From: Sphingobacterium sp.
GTDB taxonomy: Bacteria > Bacteroidota > Bacteroidia > SpSt-205
DNA: 10,558 nt
Reading direction: 5' to 3'
Assembly (NCBI GenBank): GCA_028276345.1
Contig: JAPYWM010000026.1
Span: forward strand, 1-10,558
Below are positions 1-6,385 of the stretch, piece after piece; position 1 is the stretch's first letter; each line of letters begins with the position of its first letter. A program made the position numbers and the translations under genes. The notes under the pieces were generated by a model, which was given only the letters and a program-made list of their open reading frames with translations, had not been told where the DNA came from and did not search any database.

Positions 1-199
1 AGCTATAGTTGACAGTCACACTGTTGGGGGCTGGTATCCCTTTACAGTCTCTGTACAGGGTAAACCGCAGGCGGTAGCGGGTGGTATTACCTGGTCCTGG
101 GCCCAGACACTGATAGGTCAGATCGCCACCCAGATAGTGGCTCGCCCACAAGAAAGCGCTTAGTGCCCACGCAAGCCCTGCAATAAGGCTTCTCTTCAT
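1..199 (-). CDS. N-terminus of secreted gliding-motility-associated (PKD/SprB-like) protein, partial
   Basis: Reading the minus strand from ATG at 199-197 gives 66 residues before the window edge. A signal peptide (MKRSLIAGLAWALSAFLWA) is followed by a mature start near SHYLGGDLTYQCLG and then a YRLRFTLYRDCKGIPAP stretch. From family knowledge, this G-x-x-L/I-T-Y/W-x-C-L-G plus Y-R-D-C pattern opens many large Bacteroidota cell-surface proteins that often end in a gliding-motility-associated or T9SS sorting domain. These are exported through Sec and then the type IX secretion system. The remainder lies beyond the left edge, so neither the full domain set nor the C-terminal sorting signal can be seen. 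The start is supported by the signal peptide and by a -7 promoter element ending 5 nt upstream. The family assignment is moderately sure; no specific function can be given. Confidence 0.7.
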   Translation of the reverse strand, partial: MKRSLIAGLAWALSAFLWASHYLGGDLTYQCLGPGPGNTTRYRLRFTLYRDCKGIPAPNSVTVNYS

Positions 200-204
200 C
201 TTTA

Positions 205-212
205 CAAAGGTA
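205..212 (-). promoter_or_regulatory. Bacteroidota -7 element (TACCTTTG) for the left-edge gene
   Basis: The minus strand reads TACCTTTG, an exact match to the Bacteroidota sigma -7 consensus TAnnTTTG. Only 5 nt (TAAAG) separate it from the ATG at 199, so transcription is expected to start at or next to the start codon, giving a leaderless or near-leaderless mRNA. No good -33 TTTG is visible at the usual distance; the upstream stretch is T-rich. Confidence 0.6.
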
Positions 213-225
213 GAAAAAAGTCTCC

Positions 226-261
226 CTAAAAGAGCGGGGCGGGGAGCTATGGACACGCCCC
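226..261 (-). terminator. Possible weak intrinsic terminator after the MFS gene
   Basis: On the minus strand, GGGGCG (261-256) can pair with CGCCCC (241-236), with a loop of about 14 nt. It is followed by GCTCTTTTAG, which contains a short T run. The hairpin begins 3 nt after the MFS stop codon at 264, the right place for a terminator. The long loop and short T tract make it weak. Confidence 0.3.
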
Positions 262-263
262 TG

Positions 264-1478
264 CTACGTCTCCACGAAGTCTAACGATGCCCCGTAGGTC
301 TCCCGTAGTCGCAGCGCCGAAACTATCGCCACCCCATACACTACCACCCCCGCCAGCAAGGCCGCTATATGCCCAGAAAGCCCCAGCCCATCCTTAAAAC
401 CATCCCACAAAAGTGTAGATATCACGAGCGACCCCCGAATCCAGTTCGGGATGCTGGTAGCGACCGTAGCTCGGATATTCGTACCGAACTGCTCCGCCGC
501 TCCCGTCAGCAGCACCGCCCAGTACCCGGAGAAAAACCCCAGCCCCACACAAAAAGCATAGACAGCCTGGGGCGTCTGTAAAGGGAGAAGATTGTACAGG
601 ATAGAGAGCATGGCGCCTACGGAAAGCCATACGAGAACAGGACGCTTGCGGCTGCGCCACGCCTGGCTCAGAAGCCCCGCTACGAGATCCCCCACCGCCA
701 GCCCTGTGTACGCATATAGGATGCTCTGGCCTGCCTGCACCTGACCATCCACCCGAGCCGCGAATAGCTCCGGCGAAAACGTCACCAGTACCCCCACCAC
801 ATACCAGATGGGCACCCCCGATAGAATCGGCCATACATACCGCCAGAAACGCTCTCGACTCTGGAAAATCAGCCCAAAATCCCCCATCTTTACATGCGAC
901 TTTTCCAGTAAAGCCCGAAATAGTATGGACTCCCCGACGCCAATTCGCAGGAATAAGAGCGCTATGCCCATTCCCCCTCCGATAAAGTAGGCCGTGCGCC
1001 AGGGGAAAAGGTCCCCCACGAGGCTGGCCGCTACCGCCCCCAAGATCCCCACCGTCGCAATAATCGTCGTTCCCCACCCGCGACTGCGGGCTGGCATCAG
1101 CTCACTCACCAGCGTAATCCCTGCTCCTAGCTCCCCCGCTAGCCCTATCCCAGCTATAAACCGCCACACCGCATACCCATAGACACTCCATACCAGCCCA
1201 TTCAGGATATTCGCCACCGAGTAGGTGATGATAGACCCAAAAAGTACCGAGAGCCGGCCACGCTTATCCCCAAGAATCCCCCACAAAAGTCCCCCTATCA
1301 GCATGCCTATCATCTGAAGGTTGATAAGCAGGATGCCGTAATCTTCTATCTCTTTCGGTCCATAGCCCAAGTCGGATAGGCTCTTTTGCCGTAAAACCGA
1401 AAATAGTATCAGGTCATACACATCCACAAAGTATCCGAGGGTAGCTACGATAACTGCGAGGAGTGCCCGACGTCCCAC
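264..1478 (-). CDS. MFS transporter (metabolite:H+ symporter-like)
   Basis: This is a polytopic inner-membrane protein of about 404 residues with repeated hydrophobic segments, consistent with 12 helices. Near the N-terminus a loop reads GDKRGRLSVLFG, the classic MFS motif A (G-D-x-x-G-R-R/K) between helices 2 and 3. An R-x-x-x-G-x-G-x-x-G-E pattern (WRFIAGIGLAGELGAG) follows in helix 4, as in sugar or organic-acid:proton symporters. The opening GYFVDVYDLILFS also fits a metabolite:H+ symporter. The substrate cannot be deduced. I chose GTG at 1478-1476 as the start, because the in-frame TTG at 1487 lies inside the -7 promoter element (1485-1492) and so would not be transcribed. The gene is probably transcribed alone, with a weak hairpin just past its stop. 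Confidence 0.85.
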   Translation of the reverse strand: MGRRALLAVIVATLGYFVDVYDLILFSVLRQKSLSDLGYGPKEIEDYGILLINLQMIGMLIGGLLWGILGDKRGRLSVLFGSIITYSVANILNGLVWSVYGYAVWRFIAGIGLAGELGAGITLVSELMPARSRGWGTTIIATVGILGAVAASLVGDLFPWRTAYFIGGGMGIALLFLRIGVGESILFRALLEKSHVKMGDFGLIFQSRERFWRYVWPILSGVPIWYVVGVLVTFSPELFAARVDGQVQAGQSILYAYTGLAVGDLVAGLLSQAWRSRKRPVLVWLSVGAMLSILYNLLPLQTPQAVYAFCVGLGFFSGYWAVLLTGAAEQFGTNIRATVATSIPNWIRGSLVISTLLWDGFKDGLGLSGHIAALLAGVVVYGVAIVSALRLRETYGASLDFVET

Positions 1479-1484
1479 GGGGGG

Positions 1485-1492
1485 CAAAGATA
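1485..1492 (-). promoter_or_regulatory. -7 element (TATCTTTG) that fixes the MFS start
   Basis: The minus strand reads TATCTTTG, matching TAnnTTTG. The next in-frame start codon, GTG at 1478, follows after 6 nt of C. The TTG that would extend the reading frame upstream is the end of this element itself, so the promoter argues for the shorter protein and a leaderless transcript. No clear -33 TTTG is visible. Confidence 0.55.
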
Positions 1493-1511
1493 AACCACGA
1501 CTTAACCGGCC

Positions 1512-1850
1512 TTATGTAACAGAGAAGCGCCGAACTTGGTAAACCTGGCCGTTTTGGAGCCAGCGGGCATAGTAGAGGCCCGGCGACAAAGACGGAAGCG
1601 ACAAGCTTACCAGACGCCCACCCTCTTGCCCCGACTCATGCAGGGTAAAAGTAGCTACCCGTTGTCCAATCACATTCAACACCTCAATCAGGTCTCCCCC
1701 ACGCTCTACCGGCCCTACCACGAGGCTATGCCGCGCAGCATCATAATAGAGTGTAGGAGACGTATCGCCAGCTACCCGAGGACTTTTTCCGCCTATTAAC
1801 GTGGTATGAGATAGCCCGCAGACAAGCCACAAAAGTATCCAGAATCGCAT
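1512..1850 (-). CDS. Small secreted protein consisting mainly of a T9SS type A sorting domain
   Basis: This 112-residue protein has an N-terminal hydrophobic signal (MRFWILLWLVCGLSHT) and about 80 residues matching the Por/T9SS type A C-terminal sorting domain. The matching pattern is IEVLNVIGQRVATFTL (residues 55-70), then VSLSLPSLSPGLYYARWLQ (81-99) and a closing YQVRRFSV. From family knowledge this domain is usually the tail of large secreted enzymes or adhesins and directs them through the type IX machinery. Here there is almost no cargo between signal peptide and domain, and the usual YPNP opening of the domain is replaced by LYYDAARHSLVV. The frame could start further upstream at ATG 1904, inside the end of gldH, adding 18 residues; I prefer 1850 because the signal peptide then begins at Met. 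It lies 40 nt after gldH and is probably co-transcribed. Its role is unknown. Confidence 0.65.
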   Translation of the reverse strand: MRFWILLWLVCGLSHTTLIGGKSPRVAGDTSPTLYYDAARHSLVVGPVERGGDLIEVLNVIGQRVATFTLHESGQEGGRLVSLSLPSLSPGLYYARWLQNGQVYQVRRFSVT

Positions 1851-1890
1851 AAGTAACTTTTTCAACAAAAATCGGGCCAGGACAAGTTGG

Positions 1891-2337
1891 CTACTTTTGC
1901 ACATAGAGGTGAACTTTTAGGAAGCGTATGCCTGGCACGCTATCCGCCCGCACATAAGGCAAAAGCCCCAGCCGATACCGTCCTGCCCCGCCAAAGCGCC
2001 CCCCCCGCACAAGAAATACCTGGTATCGCCCGCCACGGGTATACCACACGCCCGTCTCATCTTGAAAGCTAAGTTCTATCCGAGAGGTTTGGCGAAAGCC
2101 ATCCGGCTGCTCCCAGATGGTCATCAGGTAGAGGTTGCGCCAGGGATAATCTTGCTTGAGCCCCACTTCCAGGGATAGGTCGTAGGTCGTACCTGCCGTT
2201 TTAACGGCTATGTCTGCCCACAATGTATCCCCATCTCGCCAGACCTGGCCCGGGAAGGTATGGTCTAACACCTTCTTTCCGGCCCCGCTACAAGCCCAAA
2301 AGGTCAGGAAGAGCAGCACTGAGATTCTCGCAGCCAT
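1891..2337 (-). CDS. gldH: Gliding motility lipoprotein GldH
   Basis: This 148-residue lipoprotein has a short signal sequence ending in the lipobox-like TFWAC, with lipidation expected at Cys16. The mature part fits the GldH family: YDLSLEVGLKQDYPWRNLYL (52-71), an L-x-F-x-D-x-x-G-x-W motif (89-98) and a C-terminal LLPYVRADSVPGIRFLKVHL (125-144), which corresponds to the family's M-R-x-D-x-L-x-G-I segment. In Flavobacterium johnsoniae, GldH is needed for gliding and for stability of other Gld proteins; its biochemical role is unclear. The length is close to the usual 150-160 residues. The start at ATG 2337 lies 50 nt inside the end of the pepP-like gene, which suggests translational coupling. 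A GTG at 2319 would leave too short a signal peptide. Identification rests on motif recall, so homology is likely rather than proven. Confidence 0.72.
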   Translation of the reverse strand: MAARISVLLFLTFWACSGAGKKVLDHTFPGQVWRDGDTLWADIAVKTAGTTYDLSLEVGLKQDYPWRNLYLMTIWEQPDGFRQTSRIELSFQDETGVWYTRGGRYQVFLVRGGRFGGAGRYRLGLLPYVRADSVPGIRFLKVHLYVQK

Positions 2338-3541
2338 TTTCCGTGAGGAGAAGGTCGTTTTCTATGCGGATGCCGATTCCTTTTTGCGGAATGTACAGAC
2401 CAGGCTCGCAGGTAACTACCATACCTGCTTCCAAAGGCTCGTAGCGATACCCTACATCATGCACATCCAGCCCCAGAAAGTGCCCGAGCCCATGTGGGAA
2501 ATACCGCTTGTAGGCATCGGGCGACTCATCCCGACTGAGAAGCCCCAGCGATAGCAGCCCCTCCCGAATGTACGTAGCCACCGTCGTGTGCCATTCGTGT
2601 AAGGAGATGCCTGGTTTGAGGACCGTCTGGGCATACCGCTGCACTTCGGCTACCCAAGTAAGATAACGGCGCTTTTCGGTATCTACTTCGCCAACAGGCA
2701 AGGTGCGGGTCAAATCAGCCGCATACCACCCATATCGCGCCCCCATATCAATAAGCACCAGCTCCCCCGCCCGCAGCGGCTGACTATTGAAGGTGTAATG
2801 CAACACACAGGCCCGCTCCCCCCCAGCGATAATACTGGGAAAAGCTGGCACTGCCCGATGCCGGGTAAAAACATACAGGATTTCGGCTTCCAGCTCGTAT
2901 TCGTAGAGGCCTTCCCGCAAAAGGGGCAGGATACGTTGATACGCCTCCTGCGTGATGGCAATGGCTTCCCGAGTGCGCGTGATCTCTTCGGGACTTTTTT
3001 TCATGCGCAGGCGATAAAGGAGCGGAGCGAGGCGTTCGATGCGGTGCGCAGGGTGCTCCTGCTGGAGCCGCCGGGCAAAGCGATGCGCCGGCGTAGGAAG
3101 CTGCCCGGCTGTCTGCCGCTCATGCTCATTGAAATCCAGATAGACAGCCTTCACCAGGCCCAAATGCCGCCGCCAGAATCCAGCCCATTCCGAGAGGGGT
3201 TTTACCTCCCGCACCCCACTCACCTGGGCCGCCTCTTCTAAGGTATACGACCACCCCTCCCACAGCCGCTGATGCGCCGTGCTGACCGGAATAAACAGCA
3301 CCTCCTCCAGCTCAGGAAGCGGCGCCCCCGGAAAAAGCCACAAAATCCCCCCCGGCTGCATCAGCCCAGTGAGATAGTAGTACGAGCGGTTTAGATCAAA
3401 CGGATACTGCGCATCCGCATTCTCGCTGGGTAAAACTTCCCCAGCAAAGACAAACGCTGCGCTTCCAGGTGGTATTAGCGCGCGGAGTCTCGCTCTATTC
3501 TGTACAAAAAACGATGCCGGGAAATTCGGATGTCGCAGCAC
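2288..3541 (-). CDS. pepP: Aminopeptidase P-type metallopeptidase (M24B, Xaa-Pro)
   Basis: This 417-residue cytosolic peptidase removes an N-terminal residue preceding proline. An N-terminal creatinase/prolidase domain (about 1-170, with NRSYYYLTG at 51-59) precedes the pita-bread M24 catalytic domain. The five metal ligands of the family are all visible: Asp265 (LIDMG), Asp276 (ADLTRT), His354 (HGLGHFLG), Glu379 (TCEPG) and Glu394 (IRIEND). His248 and His361 fit the conserved substrate-binding histidines. The start is GTG at 3541, 4 nt after a perfect -7 element, so the mRNA is likely leaderless. The gene diverges from the PIN/NYN-like gene with only about 40 nt between starts, and its 3' end overlaps gldH. 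Class and activity are confident; exact dipeptide preference is not readable from the sequence. Confidence 0.92.
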   Translation of the reverse strand: MLRHPNFPASFFVQNRARLRALIPPGSAAFVFAGEVLPSENADAQYPFDLNRSYYYLTGLMQPGGILWLFPGAPLPELEEVLFIPVSTAHQRLWEGWSYTLEEAAQVSGVREVKPLSEWAGFWRRHLGLVKAVYLDFNEHERQTAGQLPTPAHRFARRLQQEHPAHRIERLAPLLYRLRMKKSPEEITRTREAIAITQEAYQRILPLLREGLYEYELEAEILYVFTRHRAVPAFPSIIAGGERACVLHYTFNSQPLRAGELVLIDMGARYGWYAADLTRTLPVGEVDTEKRRYLTWVAEVQRYAQTVLKPGISLHEWHTTVATYIREGLLSLGLLSRDESPDAYKRYFPHGLGHFLGLDVHDVGYRYEPLEAGMVVTCEPGLYIPQKGIGIRIENDLLLTENGCENLSAALPDLLGL

Positions 3542-3545
3542 CCCC

Positions 3546-3553
3546 CAAAGGTA
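3546..3553 (-). promoter_or_regulatory. -7 element (TACCTTTG) for the pepP-like gene
   Basis: On the minus strand TACCTTTG is followed by GGGG and then the GTG start codon at 3541. The 4-nt gap predicts a leaderless transcript beginning at or just before the GTG. No -33 TTTG is apparent at the expected distance; that position overlaps the opposing promoter. Confidence 0.6.
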
Positions 3554-3571
3554 AGATCCCGCCTCCTATCC

Positions 3572-3579
3572 TACCTTTG
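3572..3579 (+). promoter_or_regulatory. -7 element (TACCTTTG) for the PIN/NYN-like gene
   Basis: The plus strand reads TACCTTTG, with TGGT between it and the ATG at 3584. The element faces away from the one at 3546-3553; 18 nt separate them, so the two promoters share the same 40-bp stretch and may interfere with each other. It rules out the in-frame upstream ATG at 3530 as the main start, because that codon would lie upstream of transcription initiation. Confidence 0.6.
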
Positions 3580-3583
3580 TGGT

Positions 3584-4294
3584 ATGGAAAAGCCCAAAAA
3601 GCACAGGCGCCGTACGCTGGTCATCATAGACGGGGAAAGCCTTTCCCACCACGCTCATTACGATTTTAGCTTCTTAGAGTCCGAAAAACGCCTGGATGTC
3701 TGGTTCTTTTTCAAAAACAAAATCCGACATTCCTTTTCCCTGCATAAGGACTATAATGCCAAAAATATCGTTCTGCCCCGCTATGAGGAGGACACGCTTA
3801 TCTATATTATCAAGCGCGTCTGTTATGAGCTGGGGCGGCGAGAGGAGGTGTATCATAAGCTATACTTTATCGGCGATGCCCATCCGCTATGGGAAGGGCT
3901 GGTGCAATTTTTCCGAGAGCGGGGCTATGTGGCGCATCATTTATGGAGTGGAGACTATAAGATAACGGCTTCTCCTGAAAAAGCCGCCCCCGAAGAGCGC
4001 TTTCCCTCCTACCCAGAATCCGAACCTACCTCAGCCCGAGAAACAGAACCGCTCATCAGCCCTGAGCACCTGGAAGCCATTCGTGCAATTCTAAAAGAAA
4101 GTACGACTGAGAGTCGTCTTTCTCAAAAGGAGTTTGCTAAGCTTCTCCATCATGCTGGTATTTCTACTGGTAAAAACATGCATCATCGTACCCTCAAAAA
4201 GCTCATAAACTATCTCGTGCAGGAGGGCCTCGTAGCGTACGATGCGGATGCACGGGAAGTAGTTATTTTGCCACATGACAGCAGCAGGCCATAA
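3584..4294 (+). CDS. Hypothetical protein: degenerate PIN/NYN-like domain plus C-terminal winged helix
   Basis: I do not recognise a named family for this 236-residue protein. The N-terminal part begins TLVIIDGESL (11-20), like the first strand and acidic residue of NYN/PIN nucleases (usually F-x-D-G-x-N). It then has an acidic helix YEEDTLIYIIKRV (67-79) and KLYFIGDAHPLWEGLVQFF (92-110), resembling the V-S-G-D-S-D-F strand-helix of NYN domains. Asp16, Glu69/Asp70 and Asp98 would be the acidic cluster, but the usual second Asp of GDSD is replaced by His. A polar linker (about 127-160) leads to a helix-rich C-terminus, LSQKEFAKLLHHAG (179-192) and LKKLINYLVQEGLV (204-217), typical of a winged helix. 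An RNA-binding or RNA-processing role is inference only. The start at 3584 follows from the promoter. It overlaps fabI by 20 nt. Confidence 0.7.
   Translation: MEKPKKHRRRTLVIIDGESLSHHAHYDFSFLESEKRLDVWFFFKNKIRHSFSLHKDYNAKNIVLPRYEEDTLIYIIKRVCYELGRREEVYHKLYFIGDAHPLWEGLVQFFRERGYVAHHLWSGDYKITASPEKAAPEERFPSYPESEPTSARETEPLISPEHLEAIRAILKESTTESRLSQKEFAKLLHHAGISTGKNMHHRTLKKLINYLVQEGLVAYDADAREVVILPHDSSRP
4263..4270 (+). promoter_or_regulatory. Possible internal -7 element before fabI
   Basis: TTATTTTG inside the end of the upstream gene matches TAnnTTTG at all fixed positions except the second. It sits 4 nt before the fabI ATG, the same spacing as the clearer promoters in this window. It could give fabI-purB a transcript independent of the upstream gene, but the mismatch makes it uncertain. 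Confidence 0.3.
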
Positions 4295-5084
4295 TCTCCT
4301 TCGTGGTAAGGTTGGAATCATCACTGGGGCATTAGATGAGAAGTCCATTGCATGGCACGTGGCAGAAAAAGCCCATGCGGAAGGGGCACAGATTCTTCTG
4401 ACGAATGCGCCCGTAGCGCTTCGCTTGGGCGCCCCTAAGGCCCTGTCCGAAAAGCTCCAAGCGCCCCTCGTCCCAGCCGACCTTACGCAGCTCTCCGACA
4501 TAGAAAAGCTGTATGAGGCGGCCGTAGCACACTTTGGCCGGCCCATAGACTTTTTACTGCACTCGGTCGGCATGTCTCTCAATATCCGCAAGGGCCGCTC
4601 ATACCCAGAAATAGACTACGACTTTTATCTGAAAACGTTAGATGTATCGGCTATTTCGTTTCACAAGCTTTTGCAAATAGGTAGACAAAAAGGGGCATTT
4701 GCACGGGGTGGGTCTATTGTGGCGCTCAGTTACATTGCGGCCCAGCGGGTTTTCCCCAAGTACGGGGATATGGCCGATGCCAAAGCCCTCTTAGAATCTA
4801 TTACCCGGAGCTTTGGGTACTGGCTGGGCAAAGAGCTGGGCGTGCGCGTCAATATCGTCTCGCAATCCCCCACTCCCACTACCGCCGGCAGCGGCATCGC
4901 CGGCTTTGAAGCCATGTATAACTACGCCCAGAAAATGTCTCCCCTTGGCAACGCCCCCGCTGACGCCTGCGCCGACTTCATCGTCATGCTCTTCTCGGAC
5001 TACACCCGATACGTCACCATGCAAACCCTCTACCATGACGGGGGCTTCTCCATGATGGGCATCTCCGAAGAGATCCTTTCATGA
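4275..5084 (+). CDS. fabI: Enoyl-[acyl-carrier-protein] reductase (NADH-type)
   Basis: FabI reduces trans-2-enoyl-ACP in the last step of each fatty-acid elongation cycle, in the cytosol. This 269-residue protein is an atypical short-chain dehydrogenase. It carries the FabI cofactor motif GALDEKSIAWHVA (18-30), the strand LLHSVGMS (94-101), and the catalytic region LSYIAAQRVFPKYGDMADAKALLE (151-174) with Tyr153, Tyr163 and Lys170 in the Y-x6-K arrangement of FabI. SQSPTPTTAGSG (196-207) and a closing LYHDGGFSMMG are typical of Bacteroidota FabI. Length is normal for the family. It starts inside the end of the preceding gene (20-nt overlap) and its stop overlaps the purB start as ATGA, so the three genes are likely translated from one message. 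Tyr and Lys are intact, so it should be active. Confidence 0.95.
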   Translation: MTAAGHNLLRGKVGIITGALDEKSIAWHVAEKAHAEGAQILLTNAPVALRLGAPKALSEKLQAPLVPADLTQLSDIEKLYEAAVAHFGRPIDFLLHSVGMSLNIRKGRSYPEIDYDFYLKTLDVSAISFHKLLQIGRQKGAFARGGSIVALSYIAAQRVFPKYGDMADAKALLESITRSFGYWLGKELGVRVNIVSQSPTPTTAGSGIAGFEAMYNYAQKMSPLGNAPADACADFIVMLFSDYTRYVTMQTLYHDGGFSMMGISEEILS

Positions 5085-6385
5085 GTGGGGACCTTCTCTC
5101 CCCGATTGACGGACGGTATGCCCGTTATACGGCTGCCTTGCGCCCCTATCTCAGCGAGGCGGCCTTTTTCAGATATCGTATCTTAGTAGAGACCGCTTAC
5201 CTGGAAGCCTTGATTGAGCTTCCGCTTCCTCCCCTAAAAGACTTTCCATCTGCTCTCCTCCCCCGTCTCTACGAAGCTTATGAGAACTTCTCCGAGGCTG
5301 ATCTGGCGCGTTTGCGCACACTGGAAGCCCAGACCCGCCACGACGTCAAAGCCATAGAGTACTTTCTGCGGGAAAAGTGGGAGCCGCTTCTACCCTCCGA
5401 GCATAAGTACCTGCTGGCGTTTATTCACTTTGGTCTCACCTCCCAAGATGTCAATACTCCCGCGCAAGCCCGCATGTGGCAAGATGCCTTACAAAAGGTC
5501 TACCTCCCTGCCGTGAAGGCGCTTTTGCAAAAGCTCCATCACCTATCCTACACCTATCGAGCTACGCCCATGTTAGGTTTCACGCATGGGCAGCCAGCTT
5601 CCCCTACGACTTTCGGGAAGGAGTTGTATGTTTTTGTCGCTCGCGCCCAGGCTGAAATAGAACGTCTCCTATCTATTCCCTTCTGGACCAAGATAGGCGG
5701 GGCCGTGGGCAACCTCAATGCCCACCTGATTGCCTTTCCGGAAATAGACTGGATAGCCTTTATGGATGCTTTTGCCCAGAAGCTGGGGCTGCGGCGATTT
5801 CCCCACACGACCCAGATTCTGCCCTATGAGCGCTGGGCCGAGAGCTGGGATAGCCTGCGCCGCCTACAGAGCATCTGGATAGACTTTGCGCAAGATATCT
5901 GGCTCTATGCGCACCGGGGTTATGTTACAGTCCGCCGGCAGGCGGGGCAGATTGGCTCCTCCACCATGCCCCACAAGTCTAATCCCATTCTCTTTGAGCT
6001 TGCGGAGGGAAATCTCCGCCTCTCCAATAGCCTGTGGCAGTTTCTCAGCGAAAAGCTCTCCGTCTCCCGCCTACAAAGAGACCTCACCGATTCCACCCTG
6101 CTGAGAAATGTCGGGGTAGCGCTGGCTTATGGCCTTATAGGTATAGAGGCCCTCCGAGAAGGGCTCGAGCAGATAACCGTGCATCCGGAGCACATGCAAG
6201 CAGAGCTGGAAGCGCATCCCGAGGTGACTGCCGAGGCTATTCAGACTCTGCGCCGAAAGGCGGGCAATCCTTTTGCCTATGAGGAGACCTTAGAAGAGCT
6301 GAGCCAGGGGATATGGCAGACGCCCATTAGCCCTTCCGCCTACCTGGGTTATGCGTCCTCGCTCGTCCCCCCGCCCGAAAACTGA
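5081..6385 (+). CDS. purB: Adenylosuccinate lyase
   Basis: PurB acts twice in purine synthesis, releasing fumarate from SAICAR (to AICAR) and from adenylosuccinate (to AMP). This 434-residue protein opens with SPIDGRYARYT (7-17), as in E. coli-type PurB. It contains the fumarase/aspartase superfamily blocks: TRHDVKAIEYF (85-95), FGLTSQDVN (117-125), GFTHGQPASPTT (166-177, with His169), the signature GSSTMPHKSNP (292-302) holding the catalytic serine loop, and QRDLTDSTLLRN (332-343). Length matches the E. coli-type form (about 456). Its ATG overlaps the fabI stop by 4 nt, suggesting reinitiation. Its last 37 nt overlap the end of the convergent SirB1-like gene, so no terminator fits between the two. 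Confidence 0.96.
   Translation: MSGDLLSPIDGRYARYTAALRPYLSEAAFFRYRILVETAYLEALIELPLPPLKDFPSALLPRLYEAYENFSEADLARLRTLEAQTRHDVKAIEYFLREKWEPLLPSEHKYLLAFIHFGLTSQDVNTPAQARMWQDALQKVYLPAVKALLQKLHHLSYTYRATPMLGFTHGQPASPTTFGKELYVFVARAQAEIERLLSIPFWTKIGGAVGNLNAHLIAFPEIDWIAFMDAFAQKLGLRRFPHTTQILPYERWAESWDSLRRLQSIWIDFAQDIWLYAHRGYVTVRRQAGQIGSSTMPHKSNPILFELAEGNLRLSNSLWQFLSEKLSVSRLQRDLTDSTLLRNVGVALAYGLIGIEALREGLEQITVHPEHMQAELEAHPEVTAEAIQTLRRKAGNPFAYEETLEELSQGIWQTPISPSAYLGYASSLVPPPEN

Noticed and set aside
394..1077. A 227-codon minus-strand frame inside the MFS gene
   Set aside because: It is another frame of the same strand as the transporter, Gly/Arg-rich without domain features, and the MFS frame is clearly real.
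2798..3241. A 147-codon plus-strand frame opposite pepP
   Set aside because: It is antisense to conserved metallopeptidase sequence and has no supporting motif.
3530..3583. N-terminal extension of the PIN/NYN-like protein to ATG 3530
   Set aside because: The extension would span both divergent promoters and lie upstream of the predicted transcription start; the added residues look like translated promoter sequence.
4091..4591. A 166-codon minus-strand frame across the PIN/NYN-fabI junction
   Set aside because: It is antisense to the well-conserved FabI N-terminus, has no promoter and no family resemblance.
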